NCBI GenBank assembly: GCA_963675135.1
Contig: OY776124.1
Coordinates: 2,215,001 to 2,279,000 of the forward strand
DNA length: 64,000 nt
From: Galeopsis tetrahit
Lineage: Eukaryota > Streptophyta > Magnoliopsida > Lamiales > Lamiaceae
Direction: 5' to 3'
Shown here: one piece after another, positions 23,203 through 37,700 of the stretch
How the letters are laid out: every line of letters starts with the position of its first letter
Numbering within the stretch: the first letter of the stretch is position 1
Notes under the pieces: generated by a model
Database searches by the model: none
What the model was told of the DNA's origin: nothing
The model's input: the letters and a program-made list of their open reading frames with translations, nothing else
Translations under genes and position numbers: made by a program

Positions 23203-26200
23203 GAGACGGTTTTTGAATTTGAGGCCTCGGGTGCGGAGTTTTTGACGTCGTCGCCCATAGCCAAATTGCGCGCACGCTTGTGCGCCGTTTTTACAAAGTT
23301 TTCAAATTGCCTCTCAGGTTTGCATCCCTAGCTAAAATTGGTCATAGAATCAATTGTGTCGAGACGGTTTTTGAATTTGAGGCCTCGGGTGCAGAGTTTT
23401 TGACGTCGTCGCCCATAGCCAAATTGCTCGCACGCTTGTGCGCCGTTTTTACAAAGTTTTCAGATTGCCTCCCGGGTTTGCATTCCTAGCTAAAATTGGC
23501 CATATAATCAATTGTGTCGAGACGGTTTTTGAATTTGAGGCCTCGGGTGCGGAGTTTTTTTACGTCGTCGCCCATAGCCAAATTGCGCGCACGCTTGTGC
23601 GCCGTTTTTACAAAGTTTTCAGATTGCCTCTCGGTTTGCATTTCTAGCTGAATTGGCCATAGAATCAATTTTGTCGAGACGGTTTTTGAATTTGAGGCCT
23701 CGGGTGCGGAGTTTTTGACTTCGTCGCCCCTAACCAAATTGCGCTCACGCTTGTGCGCCGTTTTTACAAAGTTTTCAGATTGCCATTCGGGTTTGCATTT
23801 CTAGCTGAATTGGCCATAGAATCAATTGTGTCGCGACGGTTTTTGAATTTGAGGCCTCGGGTGCGGAGTTTTTAATGTCGTCGCCCATAGTCAAATTGCG
23901 CGCACGGTTGTGCGCCGTTTTTACAAAGTTTTCAGATTGCCTCTCGGGTTTGCATTACTAGCTGAATTGGCCATAGAATCAATTGTGTCGAGACGGTTTT
24001 TGAATTTGAGGCCTCGGGTGCAGAGTTTTTGACGTCGTCGCCCATAGCCAAATTGCGCGCAAGCTTGTGCGCCGTTTTTACAAAGTTTTCAAATTGCCTC
24101 TCGGGTTTGCATTTCTAGCTAAAATTGGTCATAGAATCAATTGTGTCGAGACGGTTTTTGAATTTGAGGCCTCGGGTGCGGAGTTTTTGACGTCGTCGCC
24201 CATAGCCAAATTGCGCGCACACTTATGCGCCGTTTTTACAAAGTTTTCAGATTGCCTCTCGGTTTTGAATTTCCCACTGAATTGGCCATAGAATCAATTG
24301 TGTCGAGACGGTTTTTAAATTTGAGGCCTCGGGTGCGGAGTTTTTGACGTCGTCGCCCATAGCCAAATTGCGCGCACGCTTGTGCGCCGTTTTTACAAAG
24401 TTTTCAAATTGCCTCTCGGGTTTGCATTTCTAGCTAAAATTGGTCATAGAATCAATTGTGTCGAGACGGTTTTTGAATTTGAGGCCTCGGGTGCAGAGTT
24501 TTTGACGTCGTCGCCCATAGCCAAATTGCTCGCACGCTTGTGCGCCGTTTTTACAAAGTTTTCAGATTGCCTCTCGGGTTTGAATTTCCCACTGAATTGG
24601 CCATAGAATCAATTGTGTCGAGACGGTTTTTGAATTTGAGGCCTCGGGTGCGGAGTTTTTTTACGTCGTCGCCCATAGCCAAATTGCGCGCACGCTTGTG
24701 CGCCGTTTTTACAAAGTTTTCAGATTGCCTCTCGGTTTGCATTTCTAGCTGAATTGGCCATAGAATCAATTTTGTCGAGACGGTTTTTGAATTTGAGGCC
24801 TCGGGTGCGGAGTTTTTGACGTCGTCGCCCCTAACCAAATTGCGCGCACGCTTGTGCGCCGTTTTTACAAAGTTTTCAGATTGCCATTCGGGTTTGCATT
24901 TCTAGCTGAATTGGCCATAGAATCAATTGTGTCGCGACGGTTTTTGAATTTGAGGCCTCGGGTGCGGAGTTTTTGACGTCGTCGCCCATAGTCAAATTGC
25001 GCGCACGGTTGTGCGCCGTTTTTACAAAGTTTTCAGATTGCCTCTCGGGTTTGCATTACTAGCTGAATTGGCCATATAATCAATTGTGTCGAGACGGTTT
25101 TTGAATTTGAGGCCTCGGGTGCAGAGTTTTTGACGTCGTCGCCCATAGCCAAATTGCGCGCAAGCTTGTGCGCCGTTTTTACAAAGTTTTCAAATTGCCT
25201 CTCGGGTTTGCATTTCTAGCTAAAATTGGTCATAGAATCAATTGTGTCGAGACGGTTTTTGAATTTGAGGCCTCGGGTGCGGAGTTTTTGACGTCGTCGC
25301 CCATAGCCAAATTGCGCGCACACTTATGCGCCGTTTTTACAAAGTTTTCAGATTGCCTCTCGGTTTTGAATTTCCCACTGAATTGGCCATAGAATCAATT
25401 GTGTCGAGACGGTTTTTGAATTTGAGGCCTCGGGTGCGGAGTTTTTGACGTCGTCGCCCATAGCCAAATTGCGCGCACGCTTGTGCGCCGTTTTTACAAA
25501 GTTTTCAAATTGCCTCTCAGGTTTGCATCCCCAGCTAAAATTGGTCATAGAATCAATTGTGTCGAGACGGTTTTTGAATTTGAGGCCTCGGGTGCAGAGT
25601 TTTTGACGTCGTCGCCCATAGCCAAATTGCTCGCACGCTTGTGCGCCGTTTTTACAAAGTTTTCAGATTGCCTCTCGGGTTTGAATTTCCCACTGAATTG
25701 GCCATAGAATCAATTGTGTCGAGACGGTTTTTGAATTTGAGGCCTCGGATGCGGAGTTTTTTTACGTCGTCGCCCATAGCCAAATTGCGCGCACGCTTGT
25801 GCGCCGTTTTTACAAAGTTTTCAGATTGCCTCTCGGTTTGCATTTCTAGCTGAATTGGCCATAGAATAAATTTTGTCGAGACGGTTTTTGAATTTGAGGC
25901 CTCGGGTGCGGAGTTTTTGACGTCGTCGCCCCTAACCAAATTGCGCGCACGCTTGTGCGCCGTTTTTACAAAGTTTTCAGATTGCCATTCGGGTTTGCAT
26001 TTCTAGCTGAATTGGCCATAGAATCAATTGTGTCGCGACGGTTTTTGAATTTGAGGCCTCGGGTGCGGAGTTTTTGACGTCGTCGCCCATAGTCAAATTG
26101 CGCGCACGGTTGTGCGCCGTTTTTACAAAGTTTTCAGATTGCCTCTCGGGTTTGCATTACTAGCTGAATTGGCCATAGAATCAATTGTGTCGAGACGGTT

Positions 26201-27842
26201 TTTGAATTTGAGGCCTCGGGTGCAGAGTTTTTGACGTCGTCGCCCATAGCCAAATTGCGCGCAAGCTTGTGCGCCGTTTTTACAAAGTTTTCAAATTGCC
26301 TCTCGGGTTTGCATTTCTAGCTAAAATTGGTCATAGAATCAATTGTGTCGAGACGGTTTTTGAATTTGAGGCCTCGGGTGCGGAGTTTTTGACGTCGTCA
26401 CCCATAGCCAAATTGCGCGCACACTTATGCGCCGTTTTTACAAAGTTTTCAGATTGCCTCTCGGTTTTGAATTTCCCACTGAATTGGCCATAGAATCAAT
26501 TGTGTCGAGACGGTTTTTAAATTTGAGGCCTCGGGTGCGGAGTTTTTGACGTCGTCGCCCATAGCCAAATTGCGCGCACGCTTGTGCGCCGTTTTTACAA
26601 AGTTTTCAAATTGCCTCTCAGGTTTGCATCCCCAGCTAAAATTGGTCATAGAATCAATTGTGTCGAGACGGTTTTTGAATTTGAGGCCTCGGGTGCAGAG
26701 TTTTTGACGTCGTCGCCCATAGCCAAATTGCTCGCACGCTTGTGCGCCGTTTTTACAAAGTTTTCAGATTGCCTCTCGGGTTTGAATTTCCCACTGAATT
26801 GGCCATAGAATCAATTGTGTCGAGACGGTTTTTGAATTTGAGGCCTCGGGTGCGCAGTTTTTTTACGTCGTCGCCCATAGCCAAATTGCGCGCACGCTTG
26901 TGCGCCGTTTTTACAAAGTTTTCAGATTGCCTCTCGGTTTGCATTTCTAGCTGAATTGGCCATAGAATCAATTTTGTCGAGACGGTTTTTGAATTTGAGG
27001 CCTCGGGTGCGGAGTTTTTGACGTCGTCGCCCCTAACCAAATTGCGCGCACGCTTGTGCGCCGTTTTTACAAAGTTTTCAGATTGCCATTCGGGTTTGCA
27101 TTTCTAGCTGAATTGGCCATAGAATCAATTGTGTCGCGACGGTTTTTGAATTTGAGGCCTCGGGTGCGGAGTTTTTGACGTCGTCGCCCATAGTCAAATT
27201 GCGCGCACGGTTGTGCGCCGTTTTTACAAAGTTTTCAGATTGCCTCTCGGGTTTGCATTACTAGCTGAATTGGCCATAGAATCAATTGTGTCGAGACGGT
27301 TTTTGAATTTGAGGCCTCGGGTGCAGAGTTTTTGACGTCGTCGCCCATAGCCAAATTGCGCGCAAGCTTGTGCGTCGTTTTTACAAAGTTTTCAAATTGC
27401 CTCTCGGGTTTGCATTTCTAGCTAAAATTGGTCATAGAATCAATTGTGTCGAGACGGTTTTTGAATTTGAGGCCTCGGGTGCGGAGTTTTTGACGTCGTC
27501 GCCCATAGCCAAATTGCGCGCACACTTATGCGCCGTTTTTACAAAGTTTTCAGATTGCCTCTCGGTTTTGAATTTCCCACTGAATTGGCCATAGAATCCA
27601 TTGTGTCGAGACGGTTTTTGAATTTGAGGCCTCGGGTGCGGAGTTTTTGACGTCGTCGCCCATAGCCAAATTGCGCGCACGCTTGTGCGCCGTTTTTACA
27701 AAGTTTTCAAATTGCCTCTCAGGTTTGCATCCCTAGCTAAAATTGGTCATAGAATCAATTGTGTCGAGACGGTTTTTGAATTTGAGGCCTCGGGTGCAGA
27801 GTTTTTGACGTCGTCGCCCATAGCCAAATTGCTCGCACGCTT
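23203..27842. repeat. Four 7-mer M units with lead-in
   Basis: After the 451-bp duplication the order resumes with m7 (23280) and then units starting at 23438 (m1b), 24540, 25641 and 26742, each 1,101-1,102 bp. This is the longest run of regular 7-mers in the window. The private m7 form CATCCCCAGC appears at 25483 and 26584. TTTTTAAATTTG follows m6 near 24315 and 26516. Confidence 0.9.
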
Positions 27843-28786
27843 GTGCGCCGTTTTTACAAAGTTTTCAGATTGCCTCCCGGGTTTGCATTCCTAGCTAAAA
27901 TTGGCCATATAATCAATTGTGTCGAGACGGTTTTTGAATTTGAGGCCTCGGGTGCAGAGTTTTTGACGTCGTCGCCCATAGCCAAATTGCGCGCACGCTT
28001 GTGCGCCGTTTTTACAAAGTTTTCAAATTGCCTCTCAGGTTTGCATCCCCAGCTAAAATTGGTCATAGAATCAATTGTGTCGAGACGGTTTTTGAATTTG
28101 AGGCCTCGGGTGCAGAGTTTTTGACGTCGTCGCCCATAGCCAAATTGCTCGCACGCTTGTGCGCCGTTTTTACAAAGTTTTCAGATTGCCTCTCGGGTTT
28201 GAATTTCCCACTGAATTGGCCATAGAATCAATTGTGTCGAGACGGTTTTTGAATTTGAGGCCTCGGATGCGGAGTTTTTTTACGTCGTCGCCCATAGCCA
28301 AATTGCGCGCACGCTTGTGCGCCGTTTTTACAAAGTTTTCAGATTGCCTCTCGGTTTGCATTTCTAGCTGAATTGGCCATAGAATCAATTTTGTCGAGAC
28401 GGTTTTTGAATTTGAGGCCTCGGGTGCGGAGTTTTTGACGTCGTCGCCCCTAACCAAATTGCGCGCACGCTTGTGCGCCGTTTTTACAAAGTTTTCAGAT
28501 TGCCATTCGGGTTTGCATTTCTAGCTGAATTGGCCATAGAATCAATTGTGTCGCGACGGTTTTTGAATTTGAGGCCTCGGGTGCGGAGTTTTTGACGTCG
28601 TCGCCCATAGTCAAATTGCGCGCACGGTTGTGCGCCGTTTTTACAAAGTTTTCAGATTGCCTCTCGGGTTTGCATTACTAGCTGAATTGGCCATAGAATC
28701 AATTGTGTCGAGACGGTTTTTGAATTTGAGGCCTCGGGTGCAGAGTTTTTGACGTCGTCGCCCATAGCCAAATTGCGCGCAAGCTT
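27843..28786. repeat. Recombinant unit: m1b spliced to m7
   Basis: m1b at 27843 starts normally but ends with GTGCAGAG and T5-G, then is followed at 28001 by an m7 of the CATCCCCAGC subtype and at 28159 by m1a with GGATGCGG. The pair 28001/28159 matches 25483/25641 at 2,518 bp (16 monomers). Copies on the other side match at 1,417 bp (27370 to 28787, 27685 to 29102). The joint keeps register, as expected of unequal crossing-over or gene conversion. Confidence 0.8.
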
Positions 28787-31700
28787 GTGCGTCGTTTTTA
28801 CAAAGTTTTCAAATTGCCTCTCGGGTTTGCATTTCTAGCTAAAATTGGTCATAGAATCAATTGTGTCGAGACGGTTTTTGAATTTGAGGCCTCGGGTGCG
28901 GAGTTTTTGACGTCGTCGCCCATAGCCAAATTGCGCGCACACTTATGCGCCGTTTTTACAAAGTTTTCAGATTGCCTCTCGGTTTTGAATTTCCCACTGA
29001 ATTGGCCATAGAATCCATTGTGTCGAGACGGTTTTTGAATTTGAGGCCTCGGGTGCGGAGTTTTTGACGTCGTCGCCCATAGCCAAATTGCGCGCACGCT
29101 TGTGCGCCGTTTTTACAAAGTTTTCAAATTGCCTCTCAGGTTTGCATCCCTAGCTAAAATTGGTCATAGAATCAATTGTGTCGAGACGGTTTTTGAATTT
29201 GAGGCCTCGGGTGCAGAGTTTTTGACGTCGTCGCCCATAGCCAAATTGCTCGCACGCTTGTGCGCCGTTTTTACAAAGTTTTCAGATTGCCTCCCGGGTT
29301 TGCATTCCTAGCTAAAATTGGCCATATAATCAATTGTGTCGAGACGGTTTTTGAATTTGAGGCCTCGGGTGCGGAGTTTTTTTACGTCGTCGCCCATAGC
29401 CAAATTGCGCGCACGCTTGTGCGCCGTTTTTACAAAGTTTTCAGATTGCCTCTCGGTTTGCATTTCCAGCTGAATTGGCCATAAAATCAATTTTGTCGAG
29501 ACGGTTTTTGAATTTGAGGCCTCGGGTGCGGAGTTTTTGACGTCGTCGCCCCTAACCAAATTGCGCGCACGCTTGTGCGCCGTTTTTACAAAGTTTTCAG
29601 ATTGCCATTCGGGTTTGCATTTCTAGCTGAATTGGCCATAGAATCAATTGTGTCGCGACGGTTTTTGAATTTGAGGCCTCGGGTGCGGAGTTTTTGACGT
29701 CGTCGCCCATAGTCAAATTGCGCGCACGGTTGTGCGCCGTTTTTACAAAGTTTTCAGATTGCCTCTCGGGTTTGCATTACTAGCTGAATTGGCCATAGAA
29801 TCAATTGTGTCGAGACGGTTTTTGAATTTGAGGCCTCGGGTGCAGAGTTTTTGACGTCGTCGCCCATAGCCAAATTGCGCGCAAGCTTGTGCGCCGTTTT
29901 TACAAAGTTTTCAAATTGCCTCTCGGGTTTGCATTTCTAGCTAAAATTGGTCATAGAATCAATTGTGTCGAGACGGTTTTTGAATTTGAGGCCTCGGGTG
30001 CGGAGTTTTTGACGTCGTCGCCCATAGCCAAATTGCGCGCACACTTATGCGCCGTTTTTACAAAGTTTTCAGATTGCCTCTCGGTTTTGAATTTCCCACT
30101 GAATTGGCCATAGAATCAATTGTGTCGAGACGGTTTTTGAATTTGAGGCCTCGGGTGCGGAGTTTTTGACGTCGTCGCCCATAGCCAAATTGCGCGCACG
30201 CTTGTGCGCCGTTTTTACAAAGTTTTCAGATTGCCTCTCGGGTTTGCATTGCTAGCTGAATTGGCCATAGAATCAATTTTGTCGAGACGGTTTTTGAATT
30301 TGAGGCCTCGGGTGCGGAGTTTTTGACGTCGTCGACCATCGCCAAATTGCGCGCACGCTTGTGCGCCGTTTTTACAAAGTTTTCAGATTGCCTCTCGGGT
30401 TTGCATTTCTAGCTAAAATTGGCCATATAATCAATTGTGTCGAGACGGTTTTTGAATTTGAGGCCTCGGGTGCGGAGTTTTTTACGTCGTCGCCCATAGC
30501 CAAATTGCGCGCACGCTTGTGCGCCGTTTTTACAAAGTTTTCAGATTGCCTCTCGGGTTTGAATTTCCCACTGAATTGGCCATAGAATCAATTGTGTCGA
30601 GACGGTTTTTGAATTTGAGGCCTCGGATGCGGAGTTTTTTTACGTCGTCGCCCATAGCCAAATTGCGCGCACGCTTGTGCGCCGTTTTTACAAAGTTTTC
30701 AGATTGCCTCTCGGTTTGCATTTCTAGCTGAATTGGCCATAGAATCAATTTTGTCGAGACGGTTTTTGAATTTGAGGCCTCGGGTGCGGAGTTTTTGACG
30801 TCGTCGCCCCTAACCAAATTGCGCGCACGCTTGTGCGCCGTTTTTACAAAGTTTTCAGATTGCCATTCGGGTTTGCATTTCTAGCTGAATTGGCCATAGA
30901 ATCAATTGTGTCGCGACGGTTTTTGAATTTGAGGCCTCGGGTGCGGAGTTTTTGACGTCGTCGCCCATAGTCAAATTGCGCGCACGGTTGTGCGCCGTTT
31001 TTACAAAGTTTTCAGATTGCCTCTCGGGTTTGCATTACTAGCTGAATTGGCCATAGAATCAATTGTGTCGAGACGGTTTTTGAATTTGAGGCCTCGGGTG
31101 CAGAGTTTTTGACGTCGTCGCCCATAGCCAAATTGCGCGCAAGCTTGTGCGTCGTTTTTACAAAGTTTTCAAATTGCCTCTCGGGTTTGCATTTCTAGCT
31201 AAAATTGGTCATAGAATCAATTGTGTCGAGACGGTTTTTGAATTTGAGGCCTCGGGTGCGGAGTTTTTGACGTCGTCGCCCATAGCCAAATTGCGCGCAC
31301 ACTTATGCGCCGTTTTTACAAAGTTTTCAGATTGCCTCTCGGTTTTGAATTTCCCACTGAATTGGCCATAGAATCCATTGTGTCGAGACGGTTTTTGAAT
31401 TTGAGGCCTCGGGTGCGGAGTTTTTGACGTCGTCGCCCATAGCCAAATTGCGCGCACGCTTGTGCGCCGTTTTTACAAAGTTTTCAAATTGCCTCTCAGG
31501 TTTGCATCCCTAGCTAAAATTGGTCATAGAATCAATTGTGTCGAGACGGTTTTTGAATTTGAGGCCTCGGGTGCAGAGTTTTTGACGTCGTCGCCCATAG
31601 CCAAATTGCTCGCACGCTTGTGCGCCGTTTTTACAAAGTTTTCAGATTGCCTCCCGGGTTTGCATTCCTAGCTAAAATTGGCCATATAATCAATTGTGTC

Positions 31701-34700
31701 GAGACGGTTTTTGAATTTGAGGCCTCGGGTGCGGAGTTTTTTTACGTCGTCGCCCATAGCCAAATTGCGCGCACGCTTGTGCGCCGTTTTTACAAAGTTT
31801 TCAGATTGCCTCTCGGTTTGCATTTCCAGCTGAATTGGCCATAAAATCAATTTTGTCGAGACGGTTTTTGAATTTGAGGCCTCGGGTGCGGAGTTTTTGA
31901 CGTCGTCGCCCCTAACCAAATTGCGCGCACGCTTGTGCGCCGTTTTTACAAAGTTTTCAGATTGCCATTCGGGTTTGCATTTCTAGCTGAATTGGCCATA
32001 GAATCAATTGTGTCGCGACGGTTTTTGAATTTGAGGCCTCGGGTGCGGAGTTTTTGACGTCGTCGCCCATAGTCAAATTGCGCGCACGGTTGTGCGCCGT
32101 TTTTACAAAGTTTTCAGATTGCCTCTCGGGTTTGCATTACTAGCTGAATTGGCCATAGAATCAATTGTGTCGAGACGGTTTTTGAATTTGAGGCCTCGGG
32201 TGCAGAGTTTTTGACGTCGTCGCCCATAGCCAAATTGCGCGCAAGCTTGTGCGCCGTTTTTACAAAGTTTTCAAATTGCCTCTCGGGTTTGCATTTCTAG
32301 CTAAAATTGGTCATAGAATCAATTGTGTCGAGACGGTTTTTGAATTTGAGGCCTCGGGTGCGGAGTTTTTGACGTCGTCGCCCATAGCCAAATTGCGCGC
32401 ACACTTATGCGCCGTTTTTACAAAGTTTTCAGATTGCCTCTCGGTTTTGAATTTCCCACTGAATTGGCCATAGAATCAATTGTGTCGAGACGGTTTTTGA
32501 ATTTGAGGCCTCGGGTGCGGAGTTTTTGACGTCGTCGCCCATAGCCAAATTGCGCGCACGCTTGTGCGCCGTTTTTACAAAGTTTTCAGATTGCCTCTCG
32601 GGTTTGCATTGCTAGCTGAATTGGCCATAGAATCAATTTTGTCGAGACGGTTTTTGAATTTGAGGCCTCGGGTGCGGAGTTTTTGACGTCGTCGACCATC
32701 GCCAAATTGCGCGCACGCTTGTGCGCCGTTTTTACAAAGTTTTCAGATTGCCTCTCGGGTTTGCATTTCTAGCTAAAATTGGCCATATAATCAATTGTGT
32801 CGAGACGGTTTTTGAATTTGAGGCCTCGGGTGCGGAGTTTTTTACGTCGTCGCCCATAGCCAAATTGCGCGCACGCTTGTGCGCCGTTTTTACAAAGTTT
32901 TCAGATTGCCTCTCGGGTTTGAATTTCCCACTGAATTGGCCATAGAATCAATTGTGTCGAGACGGTTTTTGAATTTGAGGCCTCGGGTGCGGAGTTTTTT
33001 ACGTCGACGCCAATAGCCAAATTGCGCGCACGTTTGTGCGCCGTTTTTACAAAGTTTTCAGATTGCCTCTCGGGTTTGCATTTCTAGCTGAATTGGCCAT
33101 AGAATCAATTGTGTCGAGACGGTTTTTGAATTTGAGGCCTCGGGTGCGGAGTTTTTGACGTCGTCGCCCATAGTCAAATTGCGCGCACGCTTTTGCGCCG
33201 TTTTTACAAAGTTTTCAGATTGCCTCTCGGGTTTGCATTACTAGCTGAATTGGCCATAGAATTGATTGTGTCGAGACTGTTTTTGAATTTGAGGCCTCGG
33301 GTGCGGAGTTTTTGACGTCGTCGCCCATAGCTAAATTGCGCGCACGCTTGTGCGCCGTTTTTACAAAGTTTTCAAATTGCCTCTCGGGTTCGCATTTCTA
33401 GCTAAAATTGGTCATAGAATCAATTGTGTCGAGACAGTTTTTGAATTTGAGGCCTCGGGTGCGGAGTTTTTGCCGTCGTCGCCCATAGCCAAATTGCGCG
33501 GACGCTTGTGCGCCGTTTTTACAAAGTTTTCAGATTGCCTCTCGGGTTTGAATTTCCCACTGAATTGGCCATAGAATCAATTGTGTCGAGACGGTTTTTG
33601 AATTTGAGGCCTCGGGTGCGGAGTTTTTGACGTCGTCGCCCATAGCCAAATTGCGCGCACACTTATGCGCCGTTTTTACAAAGTTTTCAGATTGCCTCTC
33701 GGTTTTGAATTTCCCACTGAATTGGCCATAGAATCCATTGTGTCGAGACGGTTTTTGAATTTGAGGCCTCGGGTGCGGAGTTTTTGACGTCGTCGCCCAT
33801 AGCCAAATTGCGCGCACGCTTGTGCGCCGTTTTTACAAAGTTTTCAAATTGCCTCTCAGGTTTGCATCCCTAGCTAAAATTGGTCATAGAATCAATTGTG
33901 TCGAGACGGTTTTTGAATTTGAGGCCTCGGGTGCAGAGTTTTTGACGTCGTCGCCCATAGCCAAATTGCTCGCACGCTTGTGCGCCGTTTTTACAAAGTT
34001 TTCAGATTGCCTCCCGGGTTTGCATTCCTAGCTAAAATTGGCCATATAATCAATTGTGTCGAGACGGTTTTTGAATTTGAGGCCTCGGGTGCGGAGTTTT
34101 TTTACGTCGTCGCCCATAGCCAAATTGCGCGCACGCTTGTGCGCCGTTTTTACAAAGTTTTCAGATTGCCTCTCGGTTTGCATTTCCAGCTGAATTGGCC
34201 ATAAAATCAATTTTGTCGAGACGGTTTTTGAATTTGAGGCCTCGGGTGCGGAGTTTTTGACGTCGTCGCCCTTAACCAAATTGCGCGCACGCTTGTGCGC
34301 CGTTTTTACAAAGTTTTCAGATTGCCATTCGGGTTTGCATTTCTAGCTGAATTGGCCATAGAATCAATTGTGTCGCGACGGTTTTTGAATTTGAGGCCTC
34401 GGGTGCGGAGTTTTTGACGTCGTCGCCCATAGTCAAATTGCGCGCACGGTTGTGCGCCGTTTTTACAAAGTTTTCAGATTGCCTCTCGGGTTTGCATTAC
34501 TAGCTGAATTGGCCATAGAATCAATTGTGTCGAGACGGTTTTTGAATTTGAGGCCTCGGGTGCAGAGTTTTTGACGTCGTCGCCCATAGCCAAATTGCGC
34601 GCAAGCTTGTGCGCCGTTTTTACAAAGTTTTCAAATTGCCTCTCGGGTTTGCATTTCTAGCTAAAATTGGTCATAGAATCAATTGTGTCGAGACGGTTTT

Positions 34701-37700
34701 TGAATTTGAGGCCTCGGGTGCGGAGTTTTTGACGTCGTCGCCCATAGCCAAATTGCGCGCACACTTATGCGCCGTTTTTACAAAGTTTTCAGATTGCCTC
34801 TCGGTTTTGAATTTCCCACTGAATTGGCCATAGAATCAATTGTGTCGAGACGGTTTTTGAATTTGAGGCCTCGGGTGCGGAGTTTTTGACGTCGTCGCCC
34901 ATAGCCAAATTGCGCGCACGCTTGTGCGCCGTTTTTACAAAGTTTTCAGATTGCCTCTCGGGTTTGCATTGCTAGCTGAATTGGCCATAGAATCAATTTT
35001 GTCGAGACGGTTTTTGAATTTGAGGCCTCGGGTGCGGAGTTTTTGACGTCGTCGACCATCGCCAAATTGCGCGCACGCTTGTGCGCCGTTTTTACAAAGT
35101 TTTCAGATTGCCTCTCGGGTTTGCATTTCTAGCTAAAATTGGCCATATAATCAATTGTGTCGAGACGGTTTTTGAATTTGAGGCCTCGGGTGCGGAGTTT
35201 TTTACGTCGTCGCCCATAGCCAAATTGCGCGCACGCTTGTGCGCCGTTTTTACAAAGTTTTCAGATTGCCTCTCGGGTTTGAATTTCCCACTGAATTGGC
35301 CATAGAATCAATTGTGTCGAGACGGTTTTTGAATTTGAGGCCTCGGATGCGGAGTTTTTTTACGTCGTCGCCCATAGCCAAATTGCGCGCACGCTTGTGC
35401 GCCGTTTTTACAAAGTTTTCAGATTGCCTCTCGGTTTGCATTTCTAGCTGAATTGGCCATAGAATCAATTTTGTCGAGACGGTTTTTGAATTTGAGGCCT
35501 CGGGTGCGGAGTTTTTGACGTCGTCGCCCCTAACCAAATTGCGCGCACGCTTGTGCGCCGTTTTTACAAAGTTTTCAGATTGCCATTCGGGTTTGCATTT
35601 CTAGCTGAATTGGCCATAGAATCAATTGTGTCGCGACGGTTTTTGAATTTGAGGCCTCGGGTGCGGAGTTTTTGACGTCGTCGCCCATAGTCAAATTGCG
35701 CGCACGGTTGTGCGCCGTTTTTACAAAGTTTTCAGATTGCCTCTCGGGTTTGCATTACTAGCTGAATTGGCCATAGAATCAATTGTGTCGAGACGGTTTT
35801 TGAATTTGAGGCCTCGGGTGCAGAGTTTTTGACGTCGTCGCCCATAGCCAAATTGCGCGCAAGCTTGTGCGTCGTTTTTACAAAGTTTTCAAATTGCCTC
35901 TCGGGTTTGCATTTCTAGCTAAAATTGGTCATAGAATCAATTGTGTCGAGACGGTTTTTGAATTTGAGGCCTCGGGTGCGGAGTTTTTGACGTCGTCGCC
36001 CATAGCCAAATTGCGCGCACACTTATGCGCCGTTTTTACAAAGTTTTCAGATTGCCTCTCGGTTTTGAATTTCCCACTGAATTGGCCATAGAATCCATTG
36101 TGTCGAGACGGTTTTTGAATTTGAGGCCTCGGGTGCGGAGTTTTTGACGTCGTCGCCCATAGCCAAATTGCGCGCACGCTTGTGCGCCGTTTTTACAAAG
36201 TTTTCAAATTGCCTCTCAGGTTTGCATCCCTAGCTAAAATTGGTCATAGAATCAATTGTGTCGAGACGGTTTTTGAATTTGAGGCCTCGGGTGCAGAGTT
36301 TTTGACGTCGTCGCCCATAGCCAAATTGCTCGCACGCTTGTGCGCCGTTTTTACAAAGTTTTCAGATTGCCTCCCGGGTTTGCATTCCTAGCTAAAATTG
36401 GCCATATAATCAATTGTGTCGAGACGGTTTTTGAATTTGAGGCCTCGGGTGCGGAGTTTTTTTACGTCGTCGCCCATAGCCAAATTGCGCGCACGCTTGT
36501 GCGCCGTTTTTACAAAGTTTTCAGATTGCCTCTCGGTTTGCATTTCCAGCTGAATTGGCCATAAAATCAATTTTGTCGAGACGGTTTTTGAATTTGAGGC
36601 CTCGGGTGCGGAGTTTTTGACGTCGTCGCCCCTAACCAAATTGCGCGCACGCTTGTGCGCCGTTTTTACAAAGTTTTCAGATTGCCATTCGGGTTTGCAT
36701 TTCTAGCTGAATTGGCCATAGAATCAATTGTGTCGCGACGGTTTTTGAATTTGAGGCCTCGGGTGCGGAGTTTTTGACGTCGTCGCCCATAGTCAAATTG
36801 CGCGCACGGTTGTGCGCCGTTTTTACAAAGTTTTCAGATTGCCTCTCGGGTTTGCATTACTAGCTGAATTGGCCATAGAATCAATTGTGTCGAGACGGTT
36901 TTTGAATTTGAGGCCTCGGGTGCAGAGTTTTTGACGTCGTCGCCCATAGCCAAATTGCGCGCAAGCTTGTGCGCCGTTTTTACAAAGTTTTCAAATTGCC
37001 TCTCGGGTTTGCATTTCTAGCTAAAATTGGTCATAGAATCAATTGTGTCGAGACGGTTTTTGAATTTGAGGCCTCGGGTGCGGAGTTTTTGACGTCGTCG
37101 CCCATAGCCAAATTGCGCGCACACTTATGCGCCGTTTTTACAAAGTTTTCAGATTGCCTCTCGGTTTTGAATTTCCCACTGAATTGGCCATAGAATCAAT
37201 TGTGTCGAGACGGTTTTTGAATTTGAGGCCTCGGGTGCGGAGTTTTTGACGTCGTCGCCCATAGCCAAATTGCGCGCACGCTTGTGCGCCGTTTTTACAA
37301 AGTTTTCAGATTGCCTCTCGGGTTTGCATTGCTAGCTGAATTGGCCATAGAATCAATTTTGTCGAGACGGTTTTTGAATTTGAGGCCTCGGGTGCGGAGT
37401 TTTTGACGTCGTCGACCATCGCCAAATTGCGCGCACGCTTGTGCGCCGTTTTTACAAAGTTTTCAGATTGCCTCTCGGGTTTGCATTTCTAGCTAAAATT
37501 GGCCATATAATCAATTGTGTCGAGACGGTTTTTGAATTTGAGGCCTCGGGTGCGGAGTTTTTTACGTCGTCGCCCATAGCCAAATTGCGCGCACGCTTGT
37601 GCGCCGTTTTTACAAAGTTTTCAGATTGCCTCTCGGGTTTGAATTTCCCACTGAATTGGCCATAGAATCAATTGTGTCGAGACGGTTTTTGAATTTGAGG

